DNA from: Roseateles asaccharophilus
GTDB lineage: Bacteria > Pseudomonadota > Gammaproteobacteria > Burkholderiales > Burkholderiaceae_C
Length of the DNA stretch: 64,000 nt
Direction of reading: 5' to 3'
NCBI RefSeq assembly: GCF_004362405.1
Contig: NZ_SNXE01000006.1
Coordinates: 124,001-188,000 of the forward strand
Shown: positions 11,522 to 20,361 of the stretch, piece after piece
How the letters are laid out: each line of letters opens with the position of its first letter
Numbering within the stretch: the first letter of the stretch is position 1
Notes under the pieces: model-generated
Seen by the model: only the letters and a program-made list of their open reading frames with translations
The model's database searches: none
What the model was told of the DNA's origin: nothing
Program-made: the position numbers and the translations under genes

Positions 11522-12223
11522 ATGCCCCATCTACTCGTTGTAGAAGACGACCGAAGAGTCTCCGACTTCCTCAGCCGCGGCCTGCGTGCCGAAGGCTACC
11601 AGATCACGGTGATCGAGCGAGGTGACCTGGTACAGAAGTCGGTCGAGCAGCTTGAGCCCGACCTGATCCTGCTCGACGTGATGCTGCCGGGTATCAACGG
11701 TGTAGAGGCCTGCCAGCGCCTGCGCGCCGCACGCGTGCGCACGCCGGTATTGATGCTCACCGCTATGGACGCTCTGGAGGACAAAGTCGCTGGCCTGCGC
11801 TGCGGCGCGGACGACTACCTGACCAAGCCCTTTGCATTCGACGAGCTGCTGGCCCGCATCGAGGCCCTGCTGCGGCGGGTCGATGCTCACATGGAAGAGG
11901 CGGGCAAGAGCCGTCTGCGGCAGATCAGCGTGGCGGACGTGGTGCTGGACTTGGAGCGGATGCAAGTGCGCCGCGACAACGGCCTGGTGCCGATGACAGC
12001 GCGCGAACTCGCGCTGCTGGAGTTGCTGATGCGCCACCCTGGCCGGGTATTCAGCCGCGAGCGCATCCTCAACACGATCTGGGGATACAGCGAGGATCCA
12101 TTGACCAACGTGGTGGACGTGTATATCCGCCGCCTGCGCGCCAAGCTGGACGAAGGGCGCGAACAGCCTCTCATCCTGACTGTCCGCGGCCTGGGCTACA
12201 AGATCGACAGCGGCCCCGGCTGA
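11522..12223 (+). CDS. OmpR/PhoB-family response regulator
   Basis: Two-domain DNA-binding response regulator of 233 residues. The receiver shows VVEDDRRVSDFL, phospho-acceptor D52 in ILLDVMLPG and the lysine of DDYLTKPF. The winged helix at the C-terminus carries MTARELALLELLMRHPG and the recognition-helix region DVYIRRLRAKLD. It follows the sensor kinase by 10 bases and is presumably phosphorylated by it. The convergent secreted-protein gene just downstream is a plausible but unproven target. Confidence 0.94.
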   Translation: MPHLLVVEDDRRVSDFLSRGLRAEGYQITVIERGDLVQKSVEQLEPDLILLDVMLPGINGVEACQRLRAARVRTPVLMLTAMDALEDKVAGLRCGADDYLTKPFAFDELLARIEALLRRVDAHMEEAGKSRLRQISVADVVLDLERMQVRRDNGLVPMTARELALLELLMRHPGRVFSRERILNTIWGYSEDPLTNVVDVYIRRLRAKLDEGREQPLILTVRGLGYKIDSGPG

Positions 12224-12266
12224 GCAGGATGGCCATACTCAAGGGCACCGGCGATCAGAGGACCGC

Positions 12267-12848
12267 TCAGTTCGGGGTATAGGGCAAGGAAGAGTGATGG
12301 AGCACGATGCGCACCACACCGCTGTCGTCCTTCTTAAAGGTCCAGGTCTTGTCAACGGTGGTGCTCTGTCCCTTGGCGTCCGTCAAGACCACTTTGCCCA
12401 TCGTGCTTGCGACATCGCCGTTGATGTGAACAGCAGCGTTCACAATGTCCACCTTCTTCCAACCCTTGAGTGCGAAGCCGCTGTCATTCGGGAAGTTGGT
12501 ATCGCCGCCGACAAAGTAGGCAAGAGCCCCCTCCTTGGTGGTGCGGAAGGTCTGGGGAGCCACTGTCAGGGTCGGCTTGAAGAGCACGGGGCCCAGGTTG
12601 TAGCCGTAGGCGGCGTCAAGCACTGCATTGGCCGTGGTCTTGGCTTTGGCCAGGCCACCACTTTGGAAGTCATCACTGATCTTCACCAGCGCATCACCCC
12701 ACGCCTTCTGTGCCGCCCTGACTTCAACCAGCGTGATGTTGCTGTTGTAGACGCGTGGCTCAGTGCTCTGGGCCTGCGCCAGGCTAGGCACCGCAGCAGC
12801 GAGGGACGCACAGAGAATGAAACTGTTAGCAAGAACGTGCTTGATCAT
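12267..12848 (-). CDS. Secreted NTF2/SnoaL-like domain protein of unknown function
   Basis: The 193-residue product starts with a clear Sec signal peptide (hydrophobic stretch about 8-25, likely cleavage after AQAQS or just before it). The mature part, with AQKAWGDALVKISDDF, a central GALAYFVGG and a C-terminal beta-rich half ending VVRIVLHHSSLPY, resembles the NTF2/SnoaL-like cone fold. This is judged by pattern only; I do not recognise the exact family. It is convergent with the OmpR-type regulator and divergent from the hemerythrin gene, inside the lower-GC block. It could bind a small ligand in the periplasm. Function is unknown. Confidence 0.6.
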   Translation of the reverse strand: MIKHVLANSFILCASLAAAVPSLAQAQSTEPRVYNSNITLVEVRAAQKAWGDALVKISDDFQSGGLAKAKTTANAVLDAAYGYNLGPVLFKPTLTVAPQTFRTTKEGALAYFVGGDTNFPNDSGFALKGWKKVDIVNAAVHINGDVASTMGKVVLTDAKGQSTTVDKTWTFKKDDSGVVRIVLHHSSLPYTPN

Positions 12849-13155
12849 GATGATGAGTTCGCTGGACTAGCGCACAAGACGCTTGTGAATGATTCTGCGA
12901 CGGCAGACGCCGTGGCAGCTCTGCTCCGGCAGAGCGATCCGAAGACACCCGCTCTGCACCGCCCGCATTGAAGCAAGCTCTCCTGATCTCTTCGGTGAAC
13001 TGCAAATGAATGGCGCATGCCAAGCAGATGAACGCCAGATGAAGCTCAAGGCCTGCGGTCAACGCATGGGGCGCCCGCGTGATTCTTGATGCCGCGCACA
13101 GACAAGCCACAAGGCCCCGCAACCTCCAGCCACGAATTGCGCTACGCTGCGACCC
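12849..13155. other. 307-base non-coding region between divergent genes, with alternative hairpins
   Basis: No convincing gene; the short open frames here lack ribosome-binding sites and family resemblance. It must hold the promoters of the secreted-protein gene (leftward) and the hemerythrin gene (rightward). GCTCTGC (12918-12924) pairs with GCAGAGC (12929-12935) in a 7-bp stem with loop TCCG. A second GCTCTGC at 12951-12957 could pair with the same GCAGAGC, so two mutually exclusive hairpins are possible. No clear -35/-10 pair was found. Confidence 0.5.
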
Positions 13156-13644
13156 ATGAGCCCTGTCACCCTCGAATGGACCGATGCGCTGTCTCTCAAG
13201 CAGCCGCTGATCGACGAGACCCACCACCAGATGGTGGACCTGATCAATGAGCTGGCCGCCGTGCTGTCAACGGACGCCAACCCCCTGCCAAGCTTCCAGC
13301 GCCTGCTGGAGCACACCATCGAGCACTTTGGTATGGAAGAGCGCTGGATGGCGGCTACAGGTTTCGAGCCAGACAACTGCCACAGCAGCCAGCACAAGAT
13401 GGTGCTGAACGTCATGCACGAGGTGGTGCGACACGCAACCGAACTCAAGGATCTCGAACCGATGCGCATCGTCGTCGGCGAATTGGCGCAATGGCTGCCA
13501 GCCCACGCCGAGATGATGGACGCGGCCCTGGTCTTCCACATGAGCCAGGTCGGCTACGACCCGGCGAGCGGCAGCCTGGCCCAGCCCCTGGCGCGGGAGA
13601 CCGCGGCCATCAGCGGCTGCGGCAGCCAGGGCTGCAGCGACTGA
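13156..13644 (+). CDS. Bacteriohemerythrin
   Basis: Non-heme diiron O2-binding protein of 162 residues. The ligand pattern is complete: H23 in DETHHQ, H57-F-x2-E61, H76-x3-H80 and H117-x4-D122. The single four-helix-bundle domain is followed by about 30 residues ending in a CGSQGC pair of cysteines, which is not part of the hemerythrin fold. Single-domain bacteriohemerythrins are thought to carry or sense oxygen; the role here is unknown. It is convergent with the Lrp-type regulator, with only nine bases between them. Confidence 0.92.
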   Translation: MSPVTLEWTDALSLKQPLIDETHHQMVDLINELAAVLSTDANPLPSFQRLLEHTIEHFGMEERWMAATGFEPDNCHSSQHKMVLNVMHEVVRHATELKDLEPMRIVVGELAQWLPAHAEMMDAALVFHMSQVGYDPASGSLAQPLARETAAISGCGSQGCSD

Positions 13645-13653
13645 GCGCCGGCC

Positions 13654-14115
13654 TCAGACCAGATCCAGGGGCAGCGCCGTGCTGCTCTTGATCTGCTCCA
13701 TCGAGAAGGCCGAGGACACCGAGCGGAAGTCCGAGACCGCAATCAGCTTCTTGTAGAACTGGTCATAGCCCTCGATGCTGGTGCTCACCACCTTGAGCAG
13801 ATAGTCCACGTCCCCGCTCATGCGGTGGAACTCCTGCACCTCGGGCATGTCCGCGACCAGGGCCGCCAGGCGCTGCAGCGAGGCCTCATCATGGCGCGCC
13901 AGGCGCAGACTCACGAACACCGTGACCGGCAGGCCCACCTTCTTGCGGTCCACCAGGGCCACCCGGCCGGTGAGCAGCCCCTCCTCCTCCAGGCGCTTGA
14001 TGCGCTTCCAGCAGGGCGTGCTGGACAGGCCCACCCGCTCCCCCAGCTGGGCCACAGGCAGCGTGGCATCCTTTTGCAGTTCGGCCAGGATTTTCCGGTC
14101 TATGCGATCAAGCAT
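13654..14115 (-). CDS. Lrp/AsnC-family transcriptional regulator
   Basis: 153-residue feast/famine regulator. An N-terminal helix-turn-helix (LDRIDRKILAELQKDATLP, then VGLSSTPCWKRIKRLEEEG) is followed by a RAM ligand-binding domain (FVSLRLARHDEASL, FHRMSGDVDYLLKVV). ATG at 14115 is chosen because GGAGGT lies four bases upstream on the minus strand and the Lrp family starts here. It is divergent from a cysteine desulfurase-rhodanese fusion. Cysteine-responsive Lrp regulators such as DecR control cysteine desulfuration in enterobacteria, so sensing of cysteine or another sulfur amino acid is a reasonable inference. Confidence 0.92.
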   Translation of the reverse strand: MLDRIDRKILAELQKDATLPVAQLGERVGLSSTPCWKRIKRLEEEGLLTGRVALVDRKKVGLPVTVFVSLRLARHDEASLQRLAALVADMPEVQEFHRMSGDVDYLLKVVSTSIEGYDQFYKKLIAVSDFRSVSSAFSMEQIKSSTALPLDLV

Positions 14116-14126
14116 CTGCACCTCCG

Positions 14127-14141
14127 TAGAACGAAATTCTC
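14127..14141. promoter_or_regulatory. Candidate Lrp-type operator between the regulator and the desulfurase fusion
   Basis: TAGAACGAAATTCTC has AGAA/TTCT half-sites around an AT-rich centre and resembles the 15-base Lrp consensus (YAGHAWATTWTDCTR). It overlaps the 5' leader of the regulator gene. For the rightward gene, TTGGAA (14166-14171) and TAAATA (14190-14195) with an 18-base spacer make a plausible promoter just beyond it. Binding is not shown. Confidence 0.35.
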
Positions 14142-14234
14142 TCCGGGCGGATTTTGAAGGGAAATTTGGAACGTTTTTCTGCCAGGCGGTAAATAGACTT
14201 TGGCAGCCCCGAGATTGCCGCAAGGACCGCTGCC

Positions 14235-15809
14235 GTGACCCCTTCCCTGTTCCTGGACGCCAATGCCACCACCCCCTGCTGCCCGGCCGCCCGTGCCGCG
14301 GCCCTGCGGCTGATGGAGCAATGCTTCGGCAATCCCAGCAGCAGCCATAGCGAGGGCCTGCGGGCCCGCCATGAGCTGGAGCGCGCGCGCCGCGCCGCGC
14401 GGCAGGCCATCGGTGCGGGCACCGGCCGCTGCATCTTCACCAGCGGCGCCACCGAGGCCATACACACGGCCGTGTTCAGCGCCCTGCTGAGCCTGCGCCA
14501 GCGCCGCGAGGCCGGTCAAGCCATAGCCCCGCTGCTCCTGGTCGGCGCCACCGAGCACAAGGCCGTGCTGCAGGCGGTCTCGCACTGGAACGAGGCCCTG
14601 GGTCTGAACCTGGAAGTGCGCCTGCTGCCGGTGGACGCCCAGGGCCGGCATGAGCTGGCCCGGCTGCGCGAGTGGCTGCCCCAGACCGCCCTGCTGTGCA
14701 CCATGGCCGCCAACAACGAGACCGGGGTGATCAGCGATATCGCCGGCATCGAGGCCCTGCTGCGGGCGGCGCAGAGTCCCGCCCTGTGGCTGGTGGACAG
14801 CGTGCAGGCCCTGGGCAAGCTGGCACTGAATCTGGACGCCACCCGCATCGACTACGCCAGCTTCTCCGGCCACAAGCTCTACGCCCCCAAGGGCGTGGGC
14901 CTGCTCTATGTGCGCGAAGGCAGCCCCTACCACCCGCTGATGGTGGGCGGCGGCCAGGAGTCCGAGCAGCGCTCGGGCACCGAGAACCTGCCGGGCATCG
15001 CCGGCTTTGGGGCGGTGTTTGAAGCCCTCAACGAGGGCCGGCTGTTTGCCAGTGCCGACCGACTTGAGGGCTATCGCCGCGACTTGGTGGCAGCGCTGAA
15101 TGAGGCCTTTCCGGGTCTGGAGTTCAACGCCCCCTTGGACCTGTGCCTGCCCACCACGCTCAATTTCGCCCTGCCCGGCGCCAGCAGCAAGCAGCTGATG
15201 AACCTGCTGGACGCCAGCGGTGTGCAGGTCAGCGCCGGCAGCGCCTGCTCGGCCGGCAAGGCTGCGGGCAGCCATGTGCTGGACGCCATGGCCCGCCCCG
15301 ACTGGGCCAGCCGCGGCGCCATTCGCCTCTCCTTTGGCCCCATGGACGAGCCCGAATTCATTGCCCAATGCTGCGCGGCCCTGCGCCGTGCGGGCGAAGT
15401 CTGGGCCCGCCTGAGCGAAGACTGCAAGACCGCCGAGGCTGGCGCCGCCTTGCTCAGCCCTACAGAGGACTCGGCTGAGGATTGCATCGACCTGGGCTGG
15501 CAAGACCTGGCACAGCATCTGCGACAGCAACCCGAGACCCTGCTGATCGATGTGCGCGAGGCCTATGAGCAGCAGGCCGGCCTCCTGCCCTGCGCACTGT
15601 CGGAACTGCCCCAGCTCCATCTGCCCTTGAGCCGCTTCGCCCAGGCGTTGACATCCCGGCCCGAGCTGATGCAGCGCCCCGTACTGCTGCTATGCCGCAG
15701 CGGCAAGCGCAGCCGCGAGGCTGCCCTGCATCTGCTGGCCTTGGGTCACGGCGCGGTGTGGCAGCTGGCCGGCGGCCTGGCGCTGTGCCCACGGCCTCAG
15801 CCGGCCTGA
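14235..15809 (+). CDS. Cysteine desulfurase (NifS-like) fused to a C-terminal rhodanese domain
   Basis: 524-residue two-domain protein with a GTG start. Residues 1-395 are a class V aminotransferase-fold cysteine desulfurase: FLDANATTP, the PLP lysine K214 in SFSGHKLYAPKG, and the catalytic cysteine C338 in SAGSACSAG. Residues about 425-520 are a rhodanese domain with LLIDVREAYE and the active-site loop C487-RSGKRS. The fusion would pass the desulfurase persulfide to a second carrier cysteine within one polypeptide, making it a sulfur donor to an unknown acceptor. No isc or suf scaffold genes are nearby. It is divergent from an Lrp-type regulator. Confidence 0.93.
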   Translation: MTPSLFLDANATTPCCPAARAAALRLMEQCFGNPSSSHSEGLRARHELERARRAARQAIGAGTGRCIFTSGATEAIHTAVFSALLSLRQRREAGQAIAPLLLVGATEHKAVLQAVSHWNEALGLNLEVRLLPVDAQGRHELARLREWLPQTALLCTMAANNETGVISDIAGIEALLRAAQSPALWLVDSVQALGKLALNLDATRIDYASFSGHKLYAPKGVGLLYVREGSPYHPLMVGGGQESEQRSGTENLPGIAGFGAVFEALNEGRLFASADRLEGYRRDLVAALNEAFPGLEFNAPLDLCLPTTLNFALPGASSKQLMNLLDASGVQVSAGSACSAGKAAGSHVLDAMARPDWASRGAIRLSFGPMDEPEFIAQCCAALRRAGEVWARLSEDCKTAEAGAALLSPTEDSAEDCIDLGWQDLAQHLRQQPETLLIDVREAYEQQAGLLPCALSELPQLHLPLSRFAQALTSRPELMQRPVLLLCRSGKRSREAALHLLALGHGAVWQLAGGLALCPRPQPA

Positions 15810-15828
15810 ACCTGTCCAAGTACGAGGC

Positions 15829-16998
15829 TCAGGCCTCGCGCAGGCAGTCCACGATCTTGAGCCGGGCCGCCCGCCAGGCCGGAACAAAGCCGCCCACAAA
15901 GCCCATGAACAGGGCAAACAGCAGGGTCTGCCAGACGATGGTGGGCGTGAGCCGGAACTGGAAAGCCAGCTCGGCAAAGGTCTGGAAATTGGTGGTACTG
16001 ATGTTCACCGTCTGCATCAGGGCGGCGGCCGCCAGGCCGATCAGCCCGCCCACCAGGGACAGCAGCATGGACTCGCCCAGAAAGGCCAGCAGCACCGCGC
16101 CGCGCCGGAAACCCAGGGCGCGCAGCGTGCCGATCTCGCCAATGCGCTGGGCCACGGCCGCGAACATGGTGATCATGGCGCCCACGATGGCGCCGATGGA
16201 AAAGATCACCGACAGCGAGGTGCCCAGAATGCTGATGAAGGTGGCCAGGGCCTCGCTCTGCTCGGCGTAGAAGCGCCGCTCGGGCTTGGCCTCCAGCTGC
16301 AGGCGCGGATCGGCCTCGATGGACGCCTTGATGGCCTCGAACTGCGTCGGCTCCTGCAGCCGGAACACCACGGTCGAGAAGGCATCGCGCCGGAAGGCCT
16401 GCAGCATCTGCTCGGCATCGCCCCAGATCTCGGAATCGAAGCCGCTGCCACCGGCGTCGAATACCCCGACCACGGTCCAGTCGCGGCCGGCAAAGCGCAG
16501 GGTCTCGCCCAGGGCCGCGCCCTGGAAGCCCTGGGCCACGGCGCGGCCGGTGACGATTTCGGAACTGCCCGGGCGGAACATGCGTCCCTCCAGCATCTGC
16601 ACCGAAGGCCGCAGCTGCAGGCCCTGGGCCGAGGTGCCGCGCACCGTGACATTGCTGGGCTTGCCGCTGCCGCGCTTGGGCAGGTTGTTGAGCACCACGG
16701 GCTCCTTGCTCAGCAGGGGGCGGCCCAGGGTGTCGGTGGCGATGCCGGGCAGGCTCTCAACGATGGCGGCCTGGCTGCGTGCGATGCCGCTGTTGATCTC
16801 GGCGCCGGCGCCCTTGCGCAGCACGATCACATTGTCGGCCTGCCCCGTGGCCACCAGGGTGTTGCGTATGCCCTCGCTCATCATCAGCACGGTGGCGAAC
16901 ACATAGATCACCAGGGCCATGCCCCCGGCCGTGAGCAGGGTGGTGACGCGACGCACCCAGAGATTGCGCGCGATATAGCTCAGCGGCACGGCCTTCAT
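15829..16998 (-). CDS. MacB/FtsX-type ABC transporter permease
   Basis: 389-residue membrane protein, last gene of a four-gene exporter operon. One transmembrane helix near the N-terminus (TTLLTAGGMALVIYVFATVL) precedes a large periplasmic domain (about 45-270). A C-terminal FtsX domain with three helices follows (ISILGTSLSVIFSIGAIVGA onward), including IGTLRALGFRRGAVL typical of the family. It begins about 25 bases after the paralogous permease upstream. The substrate is unknown. Confidence 0.9.
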   Translation of the reverse strand: MKAVPLSYIARNLWVRRVTTLLTAGGMALVIYVFATVLMMSEGIRNTLVATGQADNVIVLRKGAGAEINSGIARSQAAIVESLPGIATDTLGRPLLSKEPVVLNNLPKRGSGKPSNVTVRGTSAQGLQLRPSVQMLEGRMFRPGSSEIVTGRAVAQGFQGAALGETLRFAGRDWTVVGVFDAGGSGFDSEIWGDAEQMLQAFRRDAFSTVVFRLQEPTQFEAIKASIEADPRLQLEAKPERRFYAEQSEALATFISILGTSLSVIFSIGAIVGAMITMFAAVAQRIGEIGTLRALGFRRGAVLLAFLGESMLLSLVGGLIGLAAAALMQTVNISTTNFQTFAELAFQFRLTPTIVWQTLLFALFMGFVGGFVPAWRAARLKIVDCLREA

Positions 16999-17022
16999 GC
17001 CAGGCTCCCCAAGGCTGCGAAC

Positions 17023-18180
17023 TCAGGCCACATGGCGCAGCCCCTGCACGATATCGATGCGGCTCATGCGCCAGGCCGGCCAGGCGGCTGCCACCACGCC
17101 CACGATCAGGGCCGCCAGCAGCTGCAGGGCCATGGTCATGCCCGAAACCTGGAACATGGGGAACAAGGTGCCCGCCGCCTGGGCAAAGGCGGCCGCCATG
17201 GGCAGGGTCAGCAAGAGGCCCAGCACCCCGCCGGCCAGGGCGATGGTCAGGCTCTCACCGAACAGCAGCTTGACCACAAAGACCGGCGGAAAGCCCAGGG
17301 CCTTGAGCGTGGCGTATTCGGCCAGGCGCTCGCGGGCCGTCATGGTCATGGTGTTGGCCATCACCGCCATGATGATGAGCACGATGATGTAGCTCACCGC
17401 CTGCACCGCCACCAGAATCGCCTCGCTCATGGATACGAAGCTGAGCTGGAAGGCGCTTTCGGTCTCGGTCAGGGTTTCGGCCAGGGAGTTCTTGAACTGC
17501 GCATCCACGCGCTGCGAGACCTGGGCCGCGTTCTGCGGGTCGTCGATGCCGATGATGTAGACCCCCACAAAGTCCGCCCGATTGCCCAGGCGCTTGCGCA
17601 GGCTCTCATTGATGAGGCCCCAGTGGAAGAGCATCTGGTTCTCGTCGGTCTTGGCCTCGGCCCCGTCCCAGATGCCGCGCAGGGTGAAGGTCCAGGTGCC
17701 CGGATAGATGGTGCCGCGCAGCGGTATCTGGTCGCCGATCTTCCAGCCGAACTTGTCGGCCAGCTTGCGCCCCACGATGGCGCCCTGGCGATCGCGGATG
17801 AAGGCCAGGCGCTCCTCGTCGCTGAGCCGGTACTCCGGGTAGAGCGCCAGATAGCTGGCCGGCTCCACCGCGAACTGCGGAAAGAAGTTGCGCTCCGTGA
17901 TGTAGATGCCGCCAAACCAGTTGGCCCAGGACACGCTGCTCACTCCCTCCACGGCCCGCAGGCGCTGGGCATAGGACAGCGGCAGCGGAAAGGTCAGGGA
18001 TATGGCGCTGCGCGAGACCAGGCGCGTGCTGCTGCTGGCCTCCACGCCCGCATACCAGGCATCCACAATCGTGCGCAGCAGACCAAAGGCCGAGAGCGCC
18101 ACCACCAGACCCACCAGGGTCAGCAGGGTGCGCAGCTTGTGGCGAAAGGCGTTCTTGAGCAGCAGGCGCAGCAGGAACAT
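17023..18180 (-). CDS. MacB/FtsX-type ABC transporter permease
   Basis: 385-residue permease paralogous in architecture to its downstream neighbour: N-terminal helix ([20 protein letters not shown]), a periplasmic MacB-like domain, and a C-terminal FtsX domain with [16 protein letters not shown]. Two permeases presumably form a heterodimer with the ATPase encoded four bases upstream. The pattern adaptor-ATPase-permease-permease is common among MacAB-like exporters of lipids, peptides or drugs in Gram-negative bacteria. No outer-membrane channel gene is adjacent. Confidence 0.9.
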   Translation of the reverse strand: MFLLRLLLKNAFRHKLRTLLTLVGLVVALSAFGLLRTIVDAWYAGVEASSSTRLVSRSAISLTFPLPLSYAQRLRAVEGVSSVSWANWFGGIYITERNFFPQFAVEPASYLALYPEYRLSDEERLAFIRDRQGAIVGRKLADKFGWKIGDQIPLRGTIYPGTWTFTLRGIWDGAEAKTDENQMLFHWGLINESLRKRLGNRADFVGVYIIGIDDPQNAAQVSQRVDAQFKNSLAETLTETESAFQLSFVSMSEAILVAVQAVSYIIVLIIMAVMANTMTMTARERLAEYATLKALGFPPVFVVKLLFGESLTIALAGGVLGLLLTLPMAAAFAQAAGTLFPMFQVSGMTMALQLLAALIVGVVAAAWPAWRMSRIDIVQGLRHVA

Positions 18181-18184
18181 GGCT

Positions 18185-18895
18185 TCAGTCCCCGCCGCTC
18201 ATGGCCTCGTCCGGCACCAGCACACCCTTTTCCAGATGGATCAGGCGCCGCGCACGGGCGGCGGCCTTGGGGTCATGGGTGACCATGACGATGGTCTTGC
18301 CCAGTTCCCGGTTCAGCCGCTCCAGCAGGTCCAGCACCTCGCCGCCGGTGCTGCGGTCCAGGTCACCGGTGGGCTCGTCCGCCACGATGAGGCTGGGATC
18401 GCTGACCAGGGCGCGGGCAATGGCCACGCGCTGCTGCTGCCCGCCCGAGAGCTCGTTGGGGTAATGGTCCAGCCGGTCGTCCAGACGCACCATGGCCAGG
18501 GCGGCCTGGGCATGCTCGCGGCGCTGCCGGGCCGAGAGCCCCGTCAGCAGCAGGGGCAGCTCAACGTTCTCCAGCGCCGTCAGCACGGGCATGAGGTTGT
18601 AGAACTGGAAGATGAAACCCACATGGGCCGCGCGCCAGTCGGCCAGCGCGCCCTCCCCCAGGGTGGCAATGTCCACGCCGCCGATCACAATGCGTCCGCT
18701 GCTGGGCTGGTCGATGCCGGCGATCAGATTGAGCAAGGTGCTCTTGCCCGAACCGCTGGGGCCCATCAGGGCCACGAACTCGCCGGCCTGCACCTCCAGG
18801 CTCACGTCCAGCAGCACCGGAATGTCCTGCTGCCCGCGGCGATAGGCCTTGGACAGGGACTCGATGCGTATCAGGGGCTGGGCGCGCTCGCTCAT
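18185..18895 (-). CDS. ABC transporter ATP-binding protein (LolD/MacB class)
   Basis: 236-residue cytosolic ATPase that powers the two downstream permeases. Walker A is GPSGSGKST, the Q-loop is [10 protein letters not shown], the signature is [15 protein letters not shown], Walker B is [12 protein letters not shown] and the H-loop is VMVTHD. The length and the [11 protein letters not shown] segment are typical of the LolD/MacB branch. Its ATG overlaps the stop of the membrane-fusion protein gene by four bases (ATGA), showing translational coupling. Confidence 0.94.
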   Translation of the reverse strand: MSERAQPLIRIESLSKAYRRGQQDIPVLLDVSLEVQAGEFVALMGPSGSGKSTLLNLIAGIDQPSSGRIVIGGVDIATLGEGALADWRAAHVGFIFQFYNLMPVLTALENVELPLLLTGLSARQRREHAQAALAMVRLDDRLDHYPNELSGGQQQRVAIARALVSDPSLIVADEPTGDLDRSTGGEVLDLLERLNRELGKTIVMVTHDPKAAARARRLIHLEKGVLVPDEAMSGGD

Positions 18896-20172
18896 GGCTT
18901 GGCCGACACCGTGACCCGGGCACCGCCGGCCAGCTTGGGGCCAGGCTCCAGCACCACCCGATCGCCCGACTTCAGGCCCGCGCCCGAGATCTCGACCAGA
19001 TCGCCCAGGCTGCGGCCCTTCTTGACCTCCAGCGCCTCCAGCTGATCGTGCTCACCCTCGCGCTTGAGGCGCAAGAGCCATGTCTTGCCCTCCCGCTCCT
19101 GCAGGGTCTTGGGGTTGACGGCCAGCACCGGCTTGAGCTCCTCGGCGGCCGGCTTCTTGGACAGGAACACCACCTTGGCGCTCATCTCCGGCAGGATGCG
19201 AGCATCGAGCTGATCAAAACGCACCTTGGTCATAACCGTGGCCTTGGCCCGGTCCACCGTGGGCACGATGCCCGCCACCTGACCCTGGAAGCGTTGGCCC
19301 GGCAGGGCGTCCAGCGTGATCTCCACCGGCTGGGCCGGCGCCACCTTGGCCAGGCTGGACTCGGAGACATCGGCCTCCACCTCCAGCGTGCCCAGATCGG
19401 CCATGGTGACCACCGCCCCCTGGGAGCCCGCGGCATTGGAGAAGGGGGTGATGATGTCGCCCACATTGGCGTTCTTCACCAGCACCACGCCATCAAAGGG
19501 CGCGCGGATCTCGGTGAAGTCGCGGTTGACCTGCTGCAGGGCCAGCTGGGCCTGCGCCTGCTGCACCGCGGCCTGGGCCGAACCCACACCGGCCTGGGCC
19601 GCGGCCAGACCGGCCCGCGCCGCATCCAGGCGCCGGCGCGCGGCATCCAGGGCCTGGCTGGACACAAAGCCCTGGGCCTGCAGGCTCAGGCTGCGCTGGT
19701 ACTCGGCGTCCGCATTGCTCAGCTCCACCTGGGCCTGCTGCGCCCCGCTCTGCGCCTGACGCGCGCTGGACTCGGCCAGGCGCACGCCCGCCAGCGCCGC
19801 CCCGATGGAGGCCTGCACATCGGAAGCATCGATGCGGGCAATCAGATCGCCCTTCTTGAGCACCGAGCCCTCGCGCACATTCAGCTCCACCAGGCGGCCA
19901 CTGGCCTTGGAGGCCACGGCCGCACGGCGCTGGGCCACCACATAGCCCGAGGCGGTGAGCTGGGCGTACTGGGCCGCCGGCGTGCTCTGCAGCACCGAGC
20001 TGACGCGCACCTCCACGGGGCGCGGCGCCAGCAGCACGGCGGCCGCACCCACGAGCACCAGCCCCAGCAGAATCCAGCGCCAGGGAAGCCGGCGGCGCTT
20101 TGTGGCCCCGCCTGAGGCGTTCCGGTCGAGCTTCAGACCAGCCAGTCCTGCGGGGGAAGATGCATCTGCCAT
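18892..20172 (-). CDS. HlyD/MacA-type periplasmic adaptor subunit
   Basis: 426-residue membrane-fusion protein, first gene of the exporter operon. A single N-terminal transmembrane anchor (WRWILLGLVLVGAAAVLL) is followed by a biotinyl-lipoyl-like half (GRLVELNVREGSVLKKGDLI), an alanine/glutamine-rich coiled-coil hairpin (about 120-220) and a beta-barrel domain. ATG at 20172 is preferred; the frame is open 108 bases further, but that part is not family-like. The promoter should lie in the 189 bases shared with dinB, where an 8-bp hairpin with one wobble pair (about 20290-20313) is the only structure I noticed. Confidence 0.92.
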   Translation of the reverse strand: MADASSPAGLAGLKLDRNASGGATKRRRLPWRWILLGLVLVGAAAVLLAPRPVEVRVSSVLQSTPAAQYAQLTASGYVVAQRRAAVASKASGRLVELNVREGSVLKKGDLIARIDASDVQASIGAALAGVRLAESSARQAQSGAQQAQVELSNADAEYQRSLSLQAQGFVSSQALDAARRRLDAARAGLAAAQAGVGSAQAAVQQAQAQLALQQVNRDFTEIRAPFDGVVLVKNANVGDIITPFSNAAGSQGAVVTMADLGTLEVEADVSESSLAKVAPAQPVEITLDALPGQRFQGQVAGIVPTVDRAKATVMTKVRFDQLDARILPEMSAKVVFLSKKPAAEELKPVLAVNPKTLQEREGKTWLLRLKREGEHDQLEALEVKKGRSLGDLVEISGAGLKSGDRVVLEPGPKLAGGARVTVSAKP

Positions 20173-20361
20173 GGTTTCGCAACGAGCCTGCAATAGCCCG
20201 CAAAAGTTGTTGTGGAGCGTCTGGGGAGCACTGCGGTTTGCCATTGTGCACAAAGCAGATGAAGCTTCGCTGTCCCTCAAGAACTGTCCCCCAGGGCCCA
20301 GCGCTCTTGGGCCTTCCTGCTGTCACGGCCTGACGCGGGGGCCGTGATAATCCGATTCACC

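Noticed and set aside
12889-13089. Small plus-strand frame between the secreted-protein and hemerythrin genes
   Set aside because: No ribosome-binding site and no family resemblance; it covers the hairpin-bearing intergenic region.
20344-20361. GTG at 20344 as the dinB start
   Set aside because: It would sit on the GATAAT -10-like element, and the extra six residues are not part of the polymerase family; ATG at 20362 is better.
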